Shown here piece after piece: positions 19,983 to 29,756 of a stretch of DNA of 64,000 bases. The first letter of the stretch is position 1; each line of letters opens with the position of its first letter. A program made the position numbers and the translations under genes. Under the pieces are notes generated by a model. The model was not told the DNA's origin, ran no database searches, and saw only the letters and a program-made list of their open reading frames with translations. The stretch is from Campylobacter sp. RM16704 (GTDB lineage Bacteria > Campylobacterota > Campylobacteria > Campylobacterales > Campylobacteraceae), in NCBI RefSeq assembly GCF_000816245.1, contig NZ_CP007769.1, positions 1,396,464 through 1,460,463 on the forward strand, in the 5' to 3' direction.

Positions 19983-21205
19983 CTGTCTATCTCACCTAAA
20001 ACTATATTAATACTTCCTAAAATCGCCACCGCATCAGCTAGATATGATCCAACAAGCATTTCTTCTAAAAATGCACAATGAAAAAAACTTGGGGTTCTAG
20101 CTCTTAATCTATATGGCCTACCGCTACCATCTGAGTGGATAAAAAATCCAAGTTCGCCTTTTGGACTTTCAGTTGGCACATACACCTCTCCTTTTGGTGG
20201 TTTTAAGCCTTGTGTTACTAGGACAAAATGTTGCATAAGCGAATAATTTTGTGTCATAATTTGCTCTTTTGAAGCACTTACATATTCAGGATGATTACAT
20301 AAAATTTCAGGTGGAGTGTCTTGATAAAGCTTAGCACATTGAACTAAAATTTTCAAACTTTCTCTAAATTCTTGCATATAAACTTTATATCTTGCATAAG
20401 AATCACCCATTTTAGCCACAGGCACGCCAAAATCTACCTCATCATAAAGTAAATAAGGCTCTTCTTTTCTAACATCATAAGCAATCCCGCTTCCTCTTAG
20501 CATAACCCCGCTACAACCCCAGCTTAGTGCTTGTTCTTTGCTTACCACTCCTACATTTTCAGTTCTTGCACGCCAAATTCTATTATCATCAAGTAAGGCT
20601 TCATAGTCTTTTATATCATTTGGAAATTTATTGCAAAATGCTAAAAGCTCATCTAAAAAACCTTCAGGTAAATCAAGCATTACCCCACCTATTCTCATAG
20701 ATGAATGTGTAAGTCTTGCCCCGCAATATTTTTCTATTAGATCAAGCACATATTCACGCTCTCTAAAGCAGTATAAAAATACTGTCATCGCACCAATATC
20801 AAGTGCATGTGTAGCAAGCCATAATAAATGCGATGCTATACGATTTAACTCAAGTAAAATCATTCTTATAACACATGCTCTTCGTGGGATTTTTAAGCCA
20901 CAAAGCTTTTCTACAGCGGCTACATAAGCATAATTATTTGCACTAGCTGCAATATAATCCATTCTATCGGTAGTTGGGATAAATTCTTGATAAATCATAT
21001 TCTCAGCCATTTTTTCCATACCACGATGCATATAGCCTATGCAAGGTACAGCTTTGGTAATTTCTTCTCCATCAAGCTCTAAAATAAGGCGTAAATTTCC
21101 ATGAGCACTTGGGTGTTGAGGGCCAAGATTTACTATCATGGTGCCATCTTCACGCTCAAAGTTTATATTTTCATAATAAGGCTTAAGTTTTGTAGGAATT
21201 TGCAT
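19979..21205 (-). CDS. nuoD: Complex I subunit NuoD
   Basis: 49-kDa-type subunit, 408 aa, forming the quinone pocket with NuoB. Conserved blocks: [15 protein letters not shown] (quinone-contact His), [25 protein letters not shown] and the C-terminal VLGEIDR. NuoC is a separate gene here, unlike the E. coli NuoCD fusion. Confidence 0.97.
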   Translation of the reverse strand: MQIPTKLKPYYENINFEREDGTMIVNLGPQHPSAHGNLRLILELDGEEITKAVPCIGYMHRGMEKMAENMIYQEFIPTTDRMDYIAASANNYAYVAAVEKLCGLKIPRRACVIRMILLELNRIASHLLWLATHALDIGAMTVFLYCFREREYVLDLIEKYCGARLTHSSMRIGGVMLDLPEGFLDELLAFCNKFPNDIKDYEALLDDNRIWRARTENVGVVSKEQALSWGCSGVMLRGSGIAYDVRKEEPYLLYDEVDFGVPVAKMGDSYARYKVYMQEFRESLKILVQCAKLYQDTPPEILCNHPEYVSASKEQIMTQNYSLMQHFVLVTQGLKPPKGEVYVPTESPKGELGFFIHSDGSGRPYRLRARTPSFFHCAFLEEMLVGSYLADAVAILGSINIVLGEIDR

Positions 21206-21206
21206 T

Positions 21207-22001
21207 TTATCTTCTCTTATCTAAAATTTTAGCTTGATTTCTTTTAACTTTTTTCACAAACACAACGCCATCTTCTTCTTGATATTCTTGTAGGTATTTA
21301 TCTTCTCTTAAAGCCTCGCCTTTTCCAACTTCATGATAAATCCGACTAAAATTTAAAGTATCTTTTTCATTTACAAAGCCTGGATCTCTATTTTCTTCAC
21401 CCACTACTTGGCGATATTCTTTACCAAAAATTTTATCAATCTCATACCATTTGGCAAATTCATCACCTTGTAAAGGATAGCTTTTTAAAAAAGGATGACC
21501 ATACCAATCATCAGGCATTAAAAGTCTTTTTAAATTCGGATGATTGATAATGAAAATCCCGAACATATCATATATTTCTCTCTCACACCAATTAGCACCC
21601 TTAAAAACACTCATAACACTTTGAAGTCTTTCTTTTAAACCAACAAAAGTTTTTACTCTAACTCTTAAATTTTTATCCATATTTAAAAGCTGATAATACA
21701 CTTCAAAGCCTTGTTTTTGAGCGACAAAGTCAATTGCACTTGCATCAGTAAAACAGCTATAGCCTAAATTTTTAAGCTCGTTTAGCAAAATTACATTATC
21801 TTCTTTTTCTATTTCAATCACCCAAAAATCGAGCTCAATAAAAGAATTTTTAATCTTAAATTTTTGAGAAATTTGAAGAAAATCTTGCTCAAAAACACTA
21901 TTTTCTAAATTTAATTTTTGAGTTTTTGGAGCATGATAAAATCTATCTTCATAATAATTTTTTAATTGAGCATTTTTTTTATCGCTGTATTTTCTCATCA
22001 T
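21207..22001 (-). CDS. nuoC: Complex I subunit NuoC
   Basis: 30-kDa-type subunit, 264 aa. Core motif [20 protein letters not shown] followed by [20 protein letters not shown]. The N-terminal about 75 residues are basic and charged, and the C-terminal tail after about 210 is extended and acidic/basic. Its start overlaps the nuoB stop by 4 bases and it ends one base before nuoD. Confidence 0.95.
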   Translation of the reverse strand: MMRKYSDKKNAQLKNYYEDRFYHAPKTQKLNLENSVFEQDFLQISQKFKIKNSFIELDFWVIEIEKEDNVILLNELKNLGYSCFTDASAIDFVAQKQGFEVYYQLLNMDKNLRVRVKTFVGLKERLQSVMSVFKGANWCEREIYDMFGIFIINHPNLKRLLMPDDWYGHPFLKSYPLQGDEFAKWYEIDKIFGKEYRQVVGEENRDPGFVNEKDTLNFSRIYHEVGKGEALREDKYLQEYQEEDGVVFVKKVKRNQAKILDKRR

Positions 22002-22495
22002 ATAAGCCTTTTTGGAGCGATTTTTCTACTTGCTTTTTCTTTGCGAATTCTTTTTTGCAAAATCATCAAAGCAAACTGAAAAGTTTCAGGGCGTGGTGCA
22101 CAACCTGGCACATAAATATCTACAGGTATAATTCTATCTACCCCTTGGACTGTAGAATAAGTATTAAACATACCGCCAGTATTTGCACAAGAACCCATAG
22201 AAATAACCCATTTTGGATCAGGCATTTGATCATAAAGCCTTCTTGTAAATTCAGCGTGTTTTTTACTTAAAGTGCCTGCTATAATCATCACTTCAGATTG
22301 TCTAGGACTTGCTCTAAAAATAGTTCCAAATCTGTCAAAATCATATCTTGCACCACCTGCTGCCATCATTTCAATAGCACAACAAGCAAGCCCATAAGAT
22401 AGTACCCATAAAGAATTACTTCTTCCCCATTGAACTAACTTATCAACCGTGGTTAAAACAACTGGTGCATTACTCATTTTTTGATACTCTGCCAC
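21998..22495 (-). CDS. nuoB: Complex I subunit NuoB
   Basis: Carries the terminal [4Fe-4S] cluster N2 next to quinone. Ligands visible: the tandem cysteines in [19 protein letters not shown] and VPGCAPRPE. Protein of 165 aa, normal length. It overlaps nuoA by 22 bases. Confidence 0.97.
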   Translation of the reverse strand: MAEYQKMSNAPVVLTTVDKLVQWGRSNSLWVLSYGLACCAIEMMAAGGARYDFDRFGTIFRASPRQSEVMIIAGTLSKKHAEFTRRLYDQMPDPKWVISMGSCANTGGMFNTYSTVQGVDRIIPVDIYVPGCAPRPETFQFALMILQKRIRKEKASRKIAPKRLI

Positions 22496-22893
22496 TTAAA
22501 TGCTCCTTTTTTATAAGCATACAAAAATCCCACCGCAAGTAAAAATATAAAAATAAAAACTTCAATCAAGACAAATAAAGATAAACCATATTTTGAAAGC
22601 TCTGCAGTTAAGTCTTTAAAAATCACTGCCCAAGGAAATAAAAAAACAACTTCAATATCAAGCAAAATAAAAATCAAAGCAAAAACAAAAAATTGAGAGT
22701 TAATTTTATTTGCTTGTTTAGAAGCCATAGGGCCACACTCATAAATTCCAAGTCCAAGTTTTTTTCTATTATGTGAGGCTAGTTTAGAACCTATCTTTGA
22801 AGAAATATATACCAAAGTAAAAAATATAACACTTGCAATAACAAGCATTACAAATATACCAAAGTATTGATGCTCTATAGTTGCATGAGTCAT
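22474..22893 (-). CDS. nuoA: Complex I subunit NuoA
   Basis: Protein of 139 aa with three membrane helices. The conserved loop [13 protein letters not shown] (Cys- and Glu-bearing) and [20 protein letters not shown] are NuoA signatures. First gene of the nuo operon, with an AAAGG ribosome site before the ATG and 112 noncoding bases upstream. Confidence 0.96.
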   Translation of the reverse strand: MTHATIEHQYFGIFVMLVIASVIFFTLVYISSKIGSKLASHNRKKLGLGIYECGPMASKQANKINSQFFVFALIFILLDIEVVFLFPWAVIFKDLTAELSKYGLSLFVLIEVFIFIFLLAVGFLYAYKKGAFKWQSIKK

Positions 22894-22940
22894 AATAAAC
22901 CTTTAAAGCATAAATTAAAATTTATTTTACTTTAACTTAG

Positions 22941-22947
22941 CTATATA
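22941..22947 (-). promoter_or_regulatory. Possible -10 region for the nuo operon
   Basis: Minus-strand TATATAG about 48 bases upstream of the nuoA ATG, in the only sizeable gap before the operon. The match to TATAAT is imperfect, so other AT-rich hexamers in the same 112-bp gap could serve instead. Confidence 0.3.
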
Positions 22948-23005
22948 AAAACTTATTGATAAGAAATAATTTTTAGTTATTTCAAAATGAAACAATTTTT
23001 ATCTT

Positions 23006-23686
23006 TTATAAGATTATTTTTTTATGAGTTATCTTTTGTAGAATTTTTTCTTGGTGAGATATAAAAATATAAGTTATATCATGAATTTTTTGATAATCAT
23101 ACAAATAGTTTAAAATTTTATATGCAGTTGGTATATCAAGCGCTGCTGTAATTTCATCTAAAATAAGTAATTTTGGCTTTAAAATCAAAGCTCTAATCAA
23201 GCCTAGTCTTTGACTTTGCCCACCACTTAATTTAGAAGGTTTTAATTCTAAAATATCTCTTTCAAGTTCAAAATCATCAAAAAGCATAAATAATTCATCA
23301 AAATCAAGTTTGATTTTAAAATTATCATACACATCAAACAAAAGCTTCTTAGTTGTTTTATAAGGATTTAAAGCTAGCTTTTGATCTTGAAAAATGTATT
23401 GAATTTTTTGGCGTAATTTTCTTTGAGAGTTAAAATCTAATTTTAATATATTTTCATTTTCAAACAATACTTCGCCAAAATTTGGCTTTTCTAACATGCA
23501 AAGAATTTTAGCTAAAGTACTTTTACCACTACCACTTTCCCCACAAAGCAATAAATTTTCATTTTGATTTAAAGAAAAACTCACATCTTTAAAAACAAAA
23601 TTTTCTTCTTCCTTTAAATACCAGTGTTTTTTAAATTTATAAGATTTGCTTAAATTTTTAACTTCTAAAAACATTTTCACTCTCAA
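23006..23686 (-). CDS. nikV: Nickel ABC importer ATP-binding protein (NikV-like)
   Basis: ABC ATPase of the peptide/nickel (Opp/Nik) class, 226 aa. Walker A GESGSGKST, ABC signature LSGGQSQRLG, Walker B LLILDEITAALD. It is shorter than OppF-type proteins because the C-terminal cysteine-rich oligopeptide domain is absent. It overlaps nikW by 29 bases. Named by position and similarity to the C. jejuni nikZYXWV operon, which supplies nickel for NiFe hydrogenase. Confidence 0.8.
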   Translation of the reverse strand: MRVKMFLEVKNLSKSYKFKKHWYLKEEENFVFKDVSFSLNQNENLLLCGESGSGKSTLAKILCMLEKPNFGEVLFENENILKLDFNSQRKLRQKIQYIFQDQKLALNPYKTTKKLLFDVYDNFKIKLDFDELFMLFDDFELERDILELKPSKLSGGQSQRLGLIRALILKPKLLILDEITAALDIPTAYKILNYLYDYQKIHDITYIFISHQEKILQKITHKKIIL

Positions 23687-24431
23687 AAAGCCCTAATAAT
23701 TCTTTAGCAAAAACACCTTTTGGATTGTTTAAAAAATCCTTTATAGACATTTGATAAACCGAGGTTTTTTCTTCTATGATAACTACCTCATCGCAAAGCT
23801 CTTTTGCTAAATTCAAATCATGCGTTATAAAGATTAAATTTTTAAATTGCTGTTTTAGTGTCTTTAAAATAGTTATAATTTTTTCTTCATTAACTCTATC
23901 AAGTGAGCTTGTAATCTCATCACATAATAAATACTGTGCCCCGCTAAGCAAAGCCAATGCTATCTGAATTCTTCTTGCCATACCACCACTTAATTGATAT
24001 ATAAAAGAATGCCACAAAAGGTCATGATTTTTAAGTCCCAAACATTCAAAAAAATAAAAAGCCTTTTCTTTAATTTCTTTTGCACTTAAATCAGTATGAG
24101 TTTTTAAAACTATATTAAAATAACTCCCTATATCAACAAGTGGATAAAAACTCCCATATACATCTTGAAAAAGTAAATTTACCTTAGCTCTTAGAGCGTT
24201 TAGTTCATTTTCTTTTAAATCTAAAATATTTTTTTGACCAATCTCAAATTTTTGCGCAGAAAGTTTATAGTGCTTATCAAAAAGCCTAATCATGCTTTTT
24301 AAAAGCAAACTTTTACCTGCCCCACTTTTACCCATAATAGCCAAAGATTTACCTTCTTCTAGGCTAAGATTTATATTTTTTAATAAAATCTTATCTTTAA
24401 AACTAAGATTTAAATTTACAATTTTTATCAT
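23658..24431 (-). CDS. nikW: Nickel ABC importer ATP-binding protein (NikW-like)
   Basis: ABC ATPase, 257 aa. Walker A GKSGAGKSL, ABC signature LSGGMARRIQ and Walker B YLLCDEITSSLD, with the switch His in FITHDLN. It pairs with the downstream NikV-like ATPase as a heterodimer, the normal arrangement in the Opp/Nik class. It overlaps nikX by 4 bases. Confidence 0.8.
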   Translation of the reverse strand: MIKIVNLNLSFKDKILLKNINLSLEEGKSLAIMGKSGAGKSLLLKSMIRLFDKHYKLSAQKFEIGQKNILDLKENELNALRAKVNLLFQDVYGSFYPLVDIGSYFNIVLKTHTDLSAKEIKEKAFYFFECLGLKNHDLLWHSFIYQLSGGMARRIQIALALLSGAQYLLCDEITSSLDRVNEEKIITILKTLKQQFKNLIFITHDLNLAKELCDEVVIIEEKTSVYQMSIKDFLNNPKGVFAKELLGLFESENVFRS

Positions 24432-25210
24432 GCTTTTATCTCTTCTTGTAAATCATTACCCAAAGCAAGCAAAGGCAATATAAGCATAAGTATAAAAGCT
24501 ACTGGAAAAACTATCATCCACCAAAATCCTAAAAACACAGCCTTACTTGCTTCATTTAGCATGTTGCCTAAACTTGGAATCCAAAGCTCCACGCCCAAAC
24601 CAAAAAAACTCAAAGTGGCTTCACTTGTAATAGCATGGGCGATATTTAAAACAAAAAGCACAAAAAGCAAATTCCAACAAGCAGGTAAAAGCTCACTAAG
24701 CAAAGCTTTCATTCTACTAGAACCTAAAATAATAGCATTTTGATAAAATTCAAGTTTTTGAAATTTATTAAGTTGCGTATCAAGTACTTTTGCCACAAAA
24801 GCAAAATGCCCCAAAGCAATAATAAAAATCATACTCCACAAAGATCCTACTAGAAAGCTTTGAAAAAACATAATCACAAGTAAAGATGGTAGTGCCAAAA
24901 GCATATCAATTACTCTAGCAAAAAAAGCATAAGCAAAAAATCTTGTTAAAAACACATATATACAAGCAAAAAGCACACTAAAAAAAGCTGCCATTACTCC
25001 CACAAATAAAGAAATGCGTAATGCGTATAAAATACGCGTAAAAACATCTCTACCAAGCATGTCTGTACCAAAAATATGAGTTAAATTTGGAGCTATTTTA
25101 GCTTTACTTAAATCTACCAAATTTGGATCATATGAACTAATCAAAGGTGCAAAAAGTGCTAAAATAAAGCTTAGCAAAATCATCATTACACAAAATTTAC
25201 GCATTAGCAA
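24428..25210 (-). CDS. nikX: Nickel ABC importer permease (NikX-like)
   Basis: DppC/NikC-type permease, 260 aa with about six helices. The N-terminal loop HIFGTDMLGRDVFTRILYALR is the family signature; the EAA-type loop appears around IILGSSRMKALLSELLP. It overlaps nikY by 14 bases and nikW by 4. Confidence 0.82.
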   Translation of the reverse strand: MLMRKFCVMMILLSFILALFAPLISSYDPNLVDLSKAKIAPNLTHIFGTDMLGRDVFTRILYALRISLFVGVMAAFFSVLFACIYVFLTRFFAYAFFARVIDMLLALPSLLVIMFFQSFLVGSLWSMIFIIALGHFAFVAKVLDTQLNKFQKLEFYQNAIILGSSRMKALLSELLPACWNLLFVLFVLNIAHAITSEATLSFFGLGVELWIPSLGNMLNEASKAVFLGFWWMIVFPVAFILMLILPLLALGNDLQEEIKA

Positions 25211-26162
25211 ACCTTGGATTTATCATCTTACAAATCATTTCTACAATCAAATTTACAAACACCACCACCAAAATACTAAAAATCACTACAGCTAGCACCA
25301 CAGGATAATCTTTAAACAATATGCTTTTAATCACTAAATTTCCTACACCCTCATAAGAAAACACGCTTTCTACTATATAAGTTCCCATTAAAAAACTTAC
25401 AAAAGAAGCACCAAAATACGCAAGTATAGAACCAAAAGCATCTTTTAACACAAAGTGTAAATAAATTCTTTTTTTACTAAGCCCTCTTGCAAATGCACTT
25501 TCTATAAAACTTTGATTTAAACTATCAATCAAACTTGTTCTTATAAAACGCACAAAAACTGCTAAATGCGAAAGAACCAAAGCACACACCGGTAAAAACA
25601 AATGCCACAAACGATTAAGCACATCATCTTCAAAGCCAATATCAGCGATTGCCGAACTTGGAAAAAGCTTAAAAAATACCGCAAAAATCAAAATAAGCAT
25701 TAGCGATAAAGAAAAAGCAGGTAATGCAAAAAAACTCATTGTCAAAAAGGTAATAGTTTTATCTAAAAAACTATCTTTATAAATTACACACAAAAGTGCC
25801 AAAAACAAAGATAATACAAAAAGTACAAAAAAAGCCAAACTTCCAAGAATAATAGTATATGGAAGTTTTTCTTTTAAAATTTCACTAACCTTTTCTCCAC
25901 TGATTAAAGAGTAGGAAAAGTCGCCTTTCAATGCTTTAAAAGCCCAATTTTCATACTGCTTTAATAAAGGTTGATCTAAATTTAAATTACGCTCGATTTC
26001 TTCTTTTATTTTAAGGCTAGTTCCTTGAGGCACACTGGCAAAAACTACGCTTCCTTTAGCATGATAAATCATAATAAAGCACAAAAAACTTGCAAAAACT
26101 ATCAAAAAAAACGCCCACAAGAGGCGTTTAAAAATGAGTTTTAGCACTAATTTTTGCTCCAC
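25197..26162 (-). CDS. nikY: Nickel ABC importer permease (NikY-like)
   Basis: DppB/NikB-type permease, 321 aa with about six helices. ERNLNLDQPLLKQYENW after the first helix and the EAA-like loop SAFARGLSKKRIYLHFVLKD are typical of the family. It overlaps nikZ by 16 bases, so binding protein and permease are strongly coupled in translation. Confidence 0.82.
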   Translation of the reverse strand: MEQKLVLKLIFKRLLWAFFLIVFASFLCFIMIYHAKGSVVFASVPQGTSLKIKEEIERNLNLDQPLLKQYENWAFKALKGDFSYSLISGEKVSEILKEKLPYTIILGSLAFFVLFVLSLFLALLCVIYKDSFLDKTITFLTMSFFALPAFSLSLMLILIFAVFFKLFPSSAIADIGFEDDVLNRLWHLFLPVCALVLSHLAVFVRFIRTSLIDSLNQSFIESAFARGLSKKRIYLHFVLKDAFGSILAYFGASFVSFLMGTYIVESVFSYEGVGNLVIKSILFKDYPVVLAVVIFSILVVVFVNLIVEMICKMINPRFANA

Positions 26163-27682
26163 TCATAAGCATTCCAAGTAAAACCTACTCCATGATGACC
26201 TAAAATGTGAGGTTTTATACCTTGAATATTTTTAGCAAAAACTAAAGGATAATCAATATAAGCTATAAATAAAAATGCAGGATCTTCATATAAAGCATTG
26301 ATAAATTCTTTGTAGTATTTTTTTCTCTCATTTGCATCAAGTGAATTTCTAGCTTTTGTTAAAGCTTCATCAACTTTAGCATTTTGATAATGACCAAAAT
26401 TCCATCCGCTTGAGTTTAAAGCACTATCTTCAGAACTTGCAAAAACTCTAAAGGTATGAAAATCAGGATCATAAGGACTACCCCAACCTACTAAAAAGCT
26501 ATCGATTTTCGTATAGTCAAAACTTCCACTTGGCTTAGCCACGGCTTTTGCTTTAATGCCAAGCTTTAAAAACTCACTTTGTAAGATATTTACCAAAGCC
26601 ACTCTTAAAGGATCTTCGCTCATTGCATACATCTCAAAGCTAAATTCTTTGCCATTTTTTTCTAAAATGCCATTTTTATTTTTTACAAAATCTGCTTTAG
26701 CTAAAAGCTCGTTTGCTTTTTTTACATCATAAGTATAAGTTGCAAATTCTTTAGGGTTTGCCCATGATTTTTCTAAAGGATGATTGGCCACTTTTCCAAA
26801 AGAGTGCAACAATGAATTTATAATAGCTTGTTTATCGATGGCATAATTTAGCGCCAAACGCACATTTTGGTCTTTTAAAAATTCATGATTAAGATTAAAC
26901 ATCAAAGCACGATAATCAGCTGAAGGCTCTATAAGCATTTTAAAATTTTTATCATTTTCAAAATTTGAAGCTAGTGCAAAATCCACCAAAGCTACATCTA
27001 TAGAACCATTTTTAAGCTCGATAGAGCTAATGCTTGGATCTTTAATGTGTTTTAGTATAAGTTTTGGAGTTTTTACCTTAGCTAAATGATAATTTTCGTT
27101 TGCTTCTAAAGTCATATACTGACCTTGTTTCCATTGTTTTAGTTTATAAGAACCTGTTCCTATAGGCATTTGATTAAACTTAGTAGTATTTAAATTTTCT
27201 TTTTCAAGCAAATGTTTTGGTAAAACACCCACACTTAAAGCATCTAAAAATGCTGGAAAAGGCTTTGAAAGAGTAATGATTAAATGATAATCATCAATGA
27301 TTTTTACTTCTTTAACCGCATCAAAATTTACCTTTGATGGTGAGTTTAGTTTCTCATCTTTTAGAGCATTTATACTAAATTTTACATCTTTAGCACTAAA
27401 TTTAACACCATCATGCCAAAGAACATCTTTTCTTAGTTCAAACTCATATACCAAACCATCTTTGCTAACTTTCCAAGAACTAGCAAGATCAGGTGCTAGG
27501 TTCATGTTTTCATCAAAGCGTGTAAGCCCTGAAAACACAAGAGCAATCGCCACATCATGATCTTCGCTAAAAAGCGGGTTTATACGCTCTGGCTCATTTT
27601 CTACTGCGATGATGATAGTATCTTTTGGCGTAGTGGCAAAAAGATTTAAAGCACAAAAAAGCATGATAAAAAATCGTAACAT
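26147..27682 (-). CDS. nikZ: Nickel-binding periplasmic protein (NikZ-like)
   Basis: Extracytoplasmic solute-binding protein of the peptide/nickel family, 511 aa. Signal peptide in residues 1-17 (FFIMLFCALNLFA). The mature N-terminus has INPLFSEDHD and the C-terminal region HILGHHGVGFTWNAYEW; both histidine sites lie where C. jejuni NikZ is reported to use histidines for nickel, but ligand assignment here is inference. It heads the nikZYXWV operon and has its own -10 box just upstream. Dipeptide or another metal-chelate substrate remains possible. Confidence 0.8.
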   Translation of the reverse strand: MLRFFIMLFCALNLFATTPKDTIIIAVENEPERINPLFSEDHDVAIALVFSGLTRFDENMNLAPDLASSWKVSKDGLVYEFELRKDVLWHDGVKFSAKDVKFSINALKDEKLNSPSKVNFDAVKEVKIIDDYHLIITLSKPFPAFLDALSVGVLPKHLLEKENLNTTKFNQMPIGTGSYKLKQWKQGQYMTLEANENYHLAKVKTPKLILKHIKDPSISSIELKNGSIDVALVDFALASNFENDKNFKMLIEPSADYRALMFNLNHEFLKDQNVRLALNYAIDKQAIINSLLHSFGKVANHPLEKSWANPKEFATYTYDVKKANELLAKADFVKNKNGILEKNGKEFSFEMYAMSEDPLRVALVNILQSEFLKLGIKAKAVAKPSGSFDYTKIDSFLVGWGSPYDPDFHTFRVFASSEDSALNSSGWNFGHYQNAKVDEALTKARNSLDANERKKYYKEFINALYEDPAFLFIAYIDYPLVFAKNIQGIKPHILGHHGVGFTWNAYEWSKN

Positions 27683-27711
27683 AATTTTCCTTTCTTTTTA
27701 AATAATTTCAA

Positions 27712-27717
27712 ATTATA
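27712..27717 (-). promoter_or_regulatory. -10 box of the nik operon
   Basis: Minus-strand TGATATAAT, a perfect TATAAT, 29 bases upstream of the nikZ ATG and squeezed between it and the stop codon of the preceding gene at 27721. An AAAGGA-type ribosome site follows. The operon can therefore be transcribed independently of the accessory gene upstream. Confidence 0.6.
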
Positions 27718-27720
27718 TCA

Positions 27721-29619
27721 TTAACTTGGCACTATGGAATTTTTTCGTGCGGTTTTTTGAAGTGAGAATATCACTAAAGCTATAAGTATAGTATATAATA
27801 TATATAGCGTCATCAAAGACGGATAATTAAAATTTTTATCAGGTTCATTTGTGATTTTTCCAATCAATGGATGGATTACACTAGGTTGCTCAATCAATAT
27901 CACAAAAAAATACATATAAGATAAAATAAGCACCACATATCTACCAAAAAACAAAGATTTGGTATAAACCACACAAATATATAAGCTAACAAACAAAATA
28001 TTTACAAACAACGAGTATTTATCCAAATTAAAAATAGGTGTAAAAATCTGCCCTAAAATAACATAAAAAATACAAGGAATAAATACTGCTAAAAATAAAC
28101 TTTTAATAAAATTCCAAAAATCGTTGATAATATATATAAAATTTATTTCTTGTTTGTTTAAAATATTATTCTTTGATTCATATGCTTTTAATTTATAAAG
28201 AGTAAACATACACCCCAATAATAAAAAAATCACTACCCCTCTATCAACATAAGAATGAAAACCATCAAAAAATTCATATACGGTTAAAATTACTCTTGTA
28301 TCTTTAAGCTTATCACTATGAACCCAAATAAAACTCGAAGAAAACAATACATATAAAGCAACTAGCAATATAAGATTGTTAAAAACTTTAAAAACATCTG
28401 TGTGGTGATCGCATAATTTTCTATAAAACCCTAAAAGCAAAAAATCAACAAGTTCTCGGACTCTCCACATATTCTTTTCCGTATCTATCACATTCTCTAC
28501 ATACTCATCTTTTTTACTTTGATTTTGTTTCAACTCTATCTCTTTACAATAAAGCTCATATTTATGAAAATTTGAAGCTTCCAGAAGATTATTTTCTTTT
28601 ATCAATGCATTTTTAAAAACCCTAAAAGAATCTCTAAAATCATTTGCAAATTTATTTAAAGATTTTTTATTTTGTTCATTTTTATCTTTATTAAAATTTT
28701 CTTGTTCTTCTTCTATTTGTGTTTTTAAATCATCAAAAGTAAAATTTAAATTTGTGTTTATAACATTTAGATTTCCTTTGAAAATCACTTGAGAAAAATT
28801 CGGAGCTTTATCAAAAGTTACTCCGTAAAAACAAGCTATTTTTTCAAATTCACACTCGTGAAAATCAGCGTAATTATAAAATTTAGAATTGTTAAAATAA
28901 GCATTATCTTTAAAATTGGCATTTGAAAAATTTAATTTTGTTTTATTATTCTCATCTCGTTCATATCCAAATTTAGAATCTACAAAATAACATCTTTTTG
29001 TAAAATCATTTTTCCACAAGTTAATATTTCCTATAACGCAATCTTGTATAAAAAAATACTTACTAAATTTATTTAATTCTACATATAAACATTCTATTTT
29101 AGTTTTTTCTAAAAATTTGATATTTTCCGAAAAAGTACTATTGTTCAAATATAATTCTTTAAATTCACAAGCATTAAATATTATTGATTTTTTTCGTTCA
29201 TTCCTGTATTTATATCCGCTTATCTCAAAATTCTCAAAACAAATATTTTTTAGTTCAATTGCCGTGAAATCACAATTGCTAAAATATAAATTTTGCTTAA
29301 TTTTTGTTTTATCCTCAAGCCAAGAGTCAGCAAATGTTATTCTACAATTTTCAAATTTTATTTGAAAATCTATATTATCAATCAAACTAGATAAATCTTT
29401 TAAATTTATTTTTAAATCTAAAAGCTCACTTTCTTTATTACTTATGATAAATAAATTTTTATATTTTTTTATATACTCATTACTGTTACTAGCAAAATCA
29501 TTTATATTTGTATTATTTATTACTTCTATTTTATTTTTACAAAAATTTATGATTTTAGCTAAGGATTGTTTTGTTCTATCAATCTCATTATCTGATAAAG
29601 TTAAAAATTTAGATTTCAT
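27721..29619 (-). CDS. Accessory membrane protein with pentapeptide-repeat-like region
   Basis: Protein of 632 aa. An N-terminal helical part (about residues 1-80) is followed by a region with a recurring aromatic/Cys-centred five-residue rhythm (about 80-300; for example FKDNAYFNNSKFYNYADFHE and FEKIACFYGVTFDKAPNFSQ), a charged coiled segment (about 300-380), and five or six membrane helices to the C-terminus. No enzyme motif recognised. The start is supported by a GAGAGG ribosome site. The ATG overlaps the stop of a 42-codon P-loop remnant (ATGA). It lies upstream of nikZ where C. jejuni has another gene, so it is an accessory insertion here. Confidence 0.7.
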   Translation of the reverse strand: MKSKFLTLSDNEIDRTKQSLAKIINFCKNKIEVINNTNINDFASNSNEYIKKYKNLFIISNKESELLDLKINLKDLSSLIDNIDFQIKFENCRITFADSWLEDKTKIKQNLYFSNCDFTAIELKNICFENFEISGYKYRNERKKSIIFNACEFKELYLNNSTFSENIKFLEKTKIECLYVELNKFSKYFFIQDCVIGNINLWKNDFTKRCYFVDSKFGYERDENNKTKLNFSNANFKDNAYFNNSKFYNYADFHECEFEKIACFYGVTFDKAPNFSQVIFKGNLNVINTNLNFTFDDLKTQIEEEQENFNKDKNEQNKKSLNKFANDFRDSFRVFKNALIKENNLLEASNFHKYELYCKEIELKQNQSKKDEYVENVIDTEKNMWRVRELVDFLLLGFYRKLCDHHTDVFKVFNNLILLVALYVLFSSSFIWVHSDKLKDTRVILTVYEFFDGFHSYVDRGVVIFLLLGCMFTLYKLKAYESKNNILNKQEINFIYIINDFWNFIKSLFLAVFIPCIFYVILGQIFTPIFNLDKYSLFVNILFVSLYICVVYTKSLFFGRYVVLILSYMYFFVILIEQPSVIHPLIGKITNEPDKNFNYPSLMTLYILYTILIALVIFSLQKTARKNSIVPS

Positions 29620-29744
29620 TTTACCTCTCTTCTTTTATACAACTTTACAATTTCCATAGTTAAAAATGTTTTGCCTACACCAGCACTACCACTTAGAAAT
29701 ACATTATTGTTTTTTAAAAATTTAATCAATCTATCTAATACCAT
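29616..29744 (-). pseudogene. Truncated P-loop ATPase remnant (42 codons)
   Basis: Reading down the minus strand from the ATG at 29744 gives 42 codons that start MVLDRLIKFLKNNNVFLSGS and contain a textbook Walker A, GSAGVGKT, followed by FLTMEIVKLYKR. The frame then ends in TGA at 29616-29618, overlapping the ATG of the 632-aa gene. The sequence looks like the first 40 residues of an AAA/PIF1-type ATPase whose remainder is gone. It could now act only as a leader peptide that couples translation of the downstream gene. Confidence 0.6.
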
Positions 29745-29750
29745 TTTGTT

Positions 29751-29756
29751 ATTATA
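29751..29756 (-). promoter_or_regulatory. Possible -10 box before the P-loop remnant
   Basis: Minus-strand TATAAT only 6 bases before the ATG at 29744. A transcript would start at or very near that ATG, giving a nearly leaderless message for the remnant and a leader of about 125 bases for the 632-aa gene. Confidence 0.4.
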
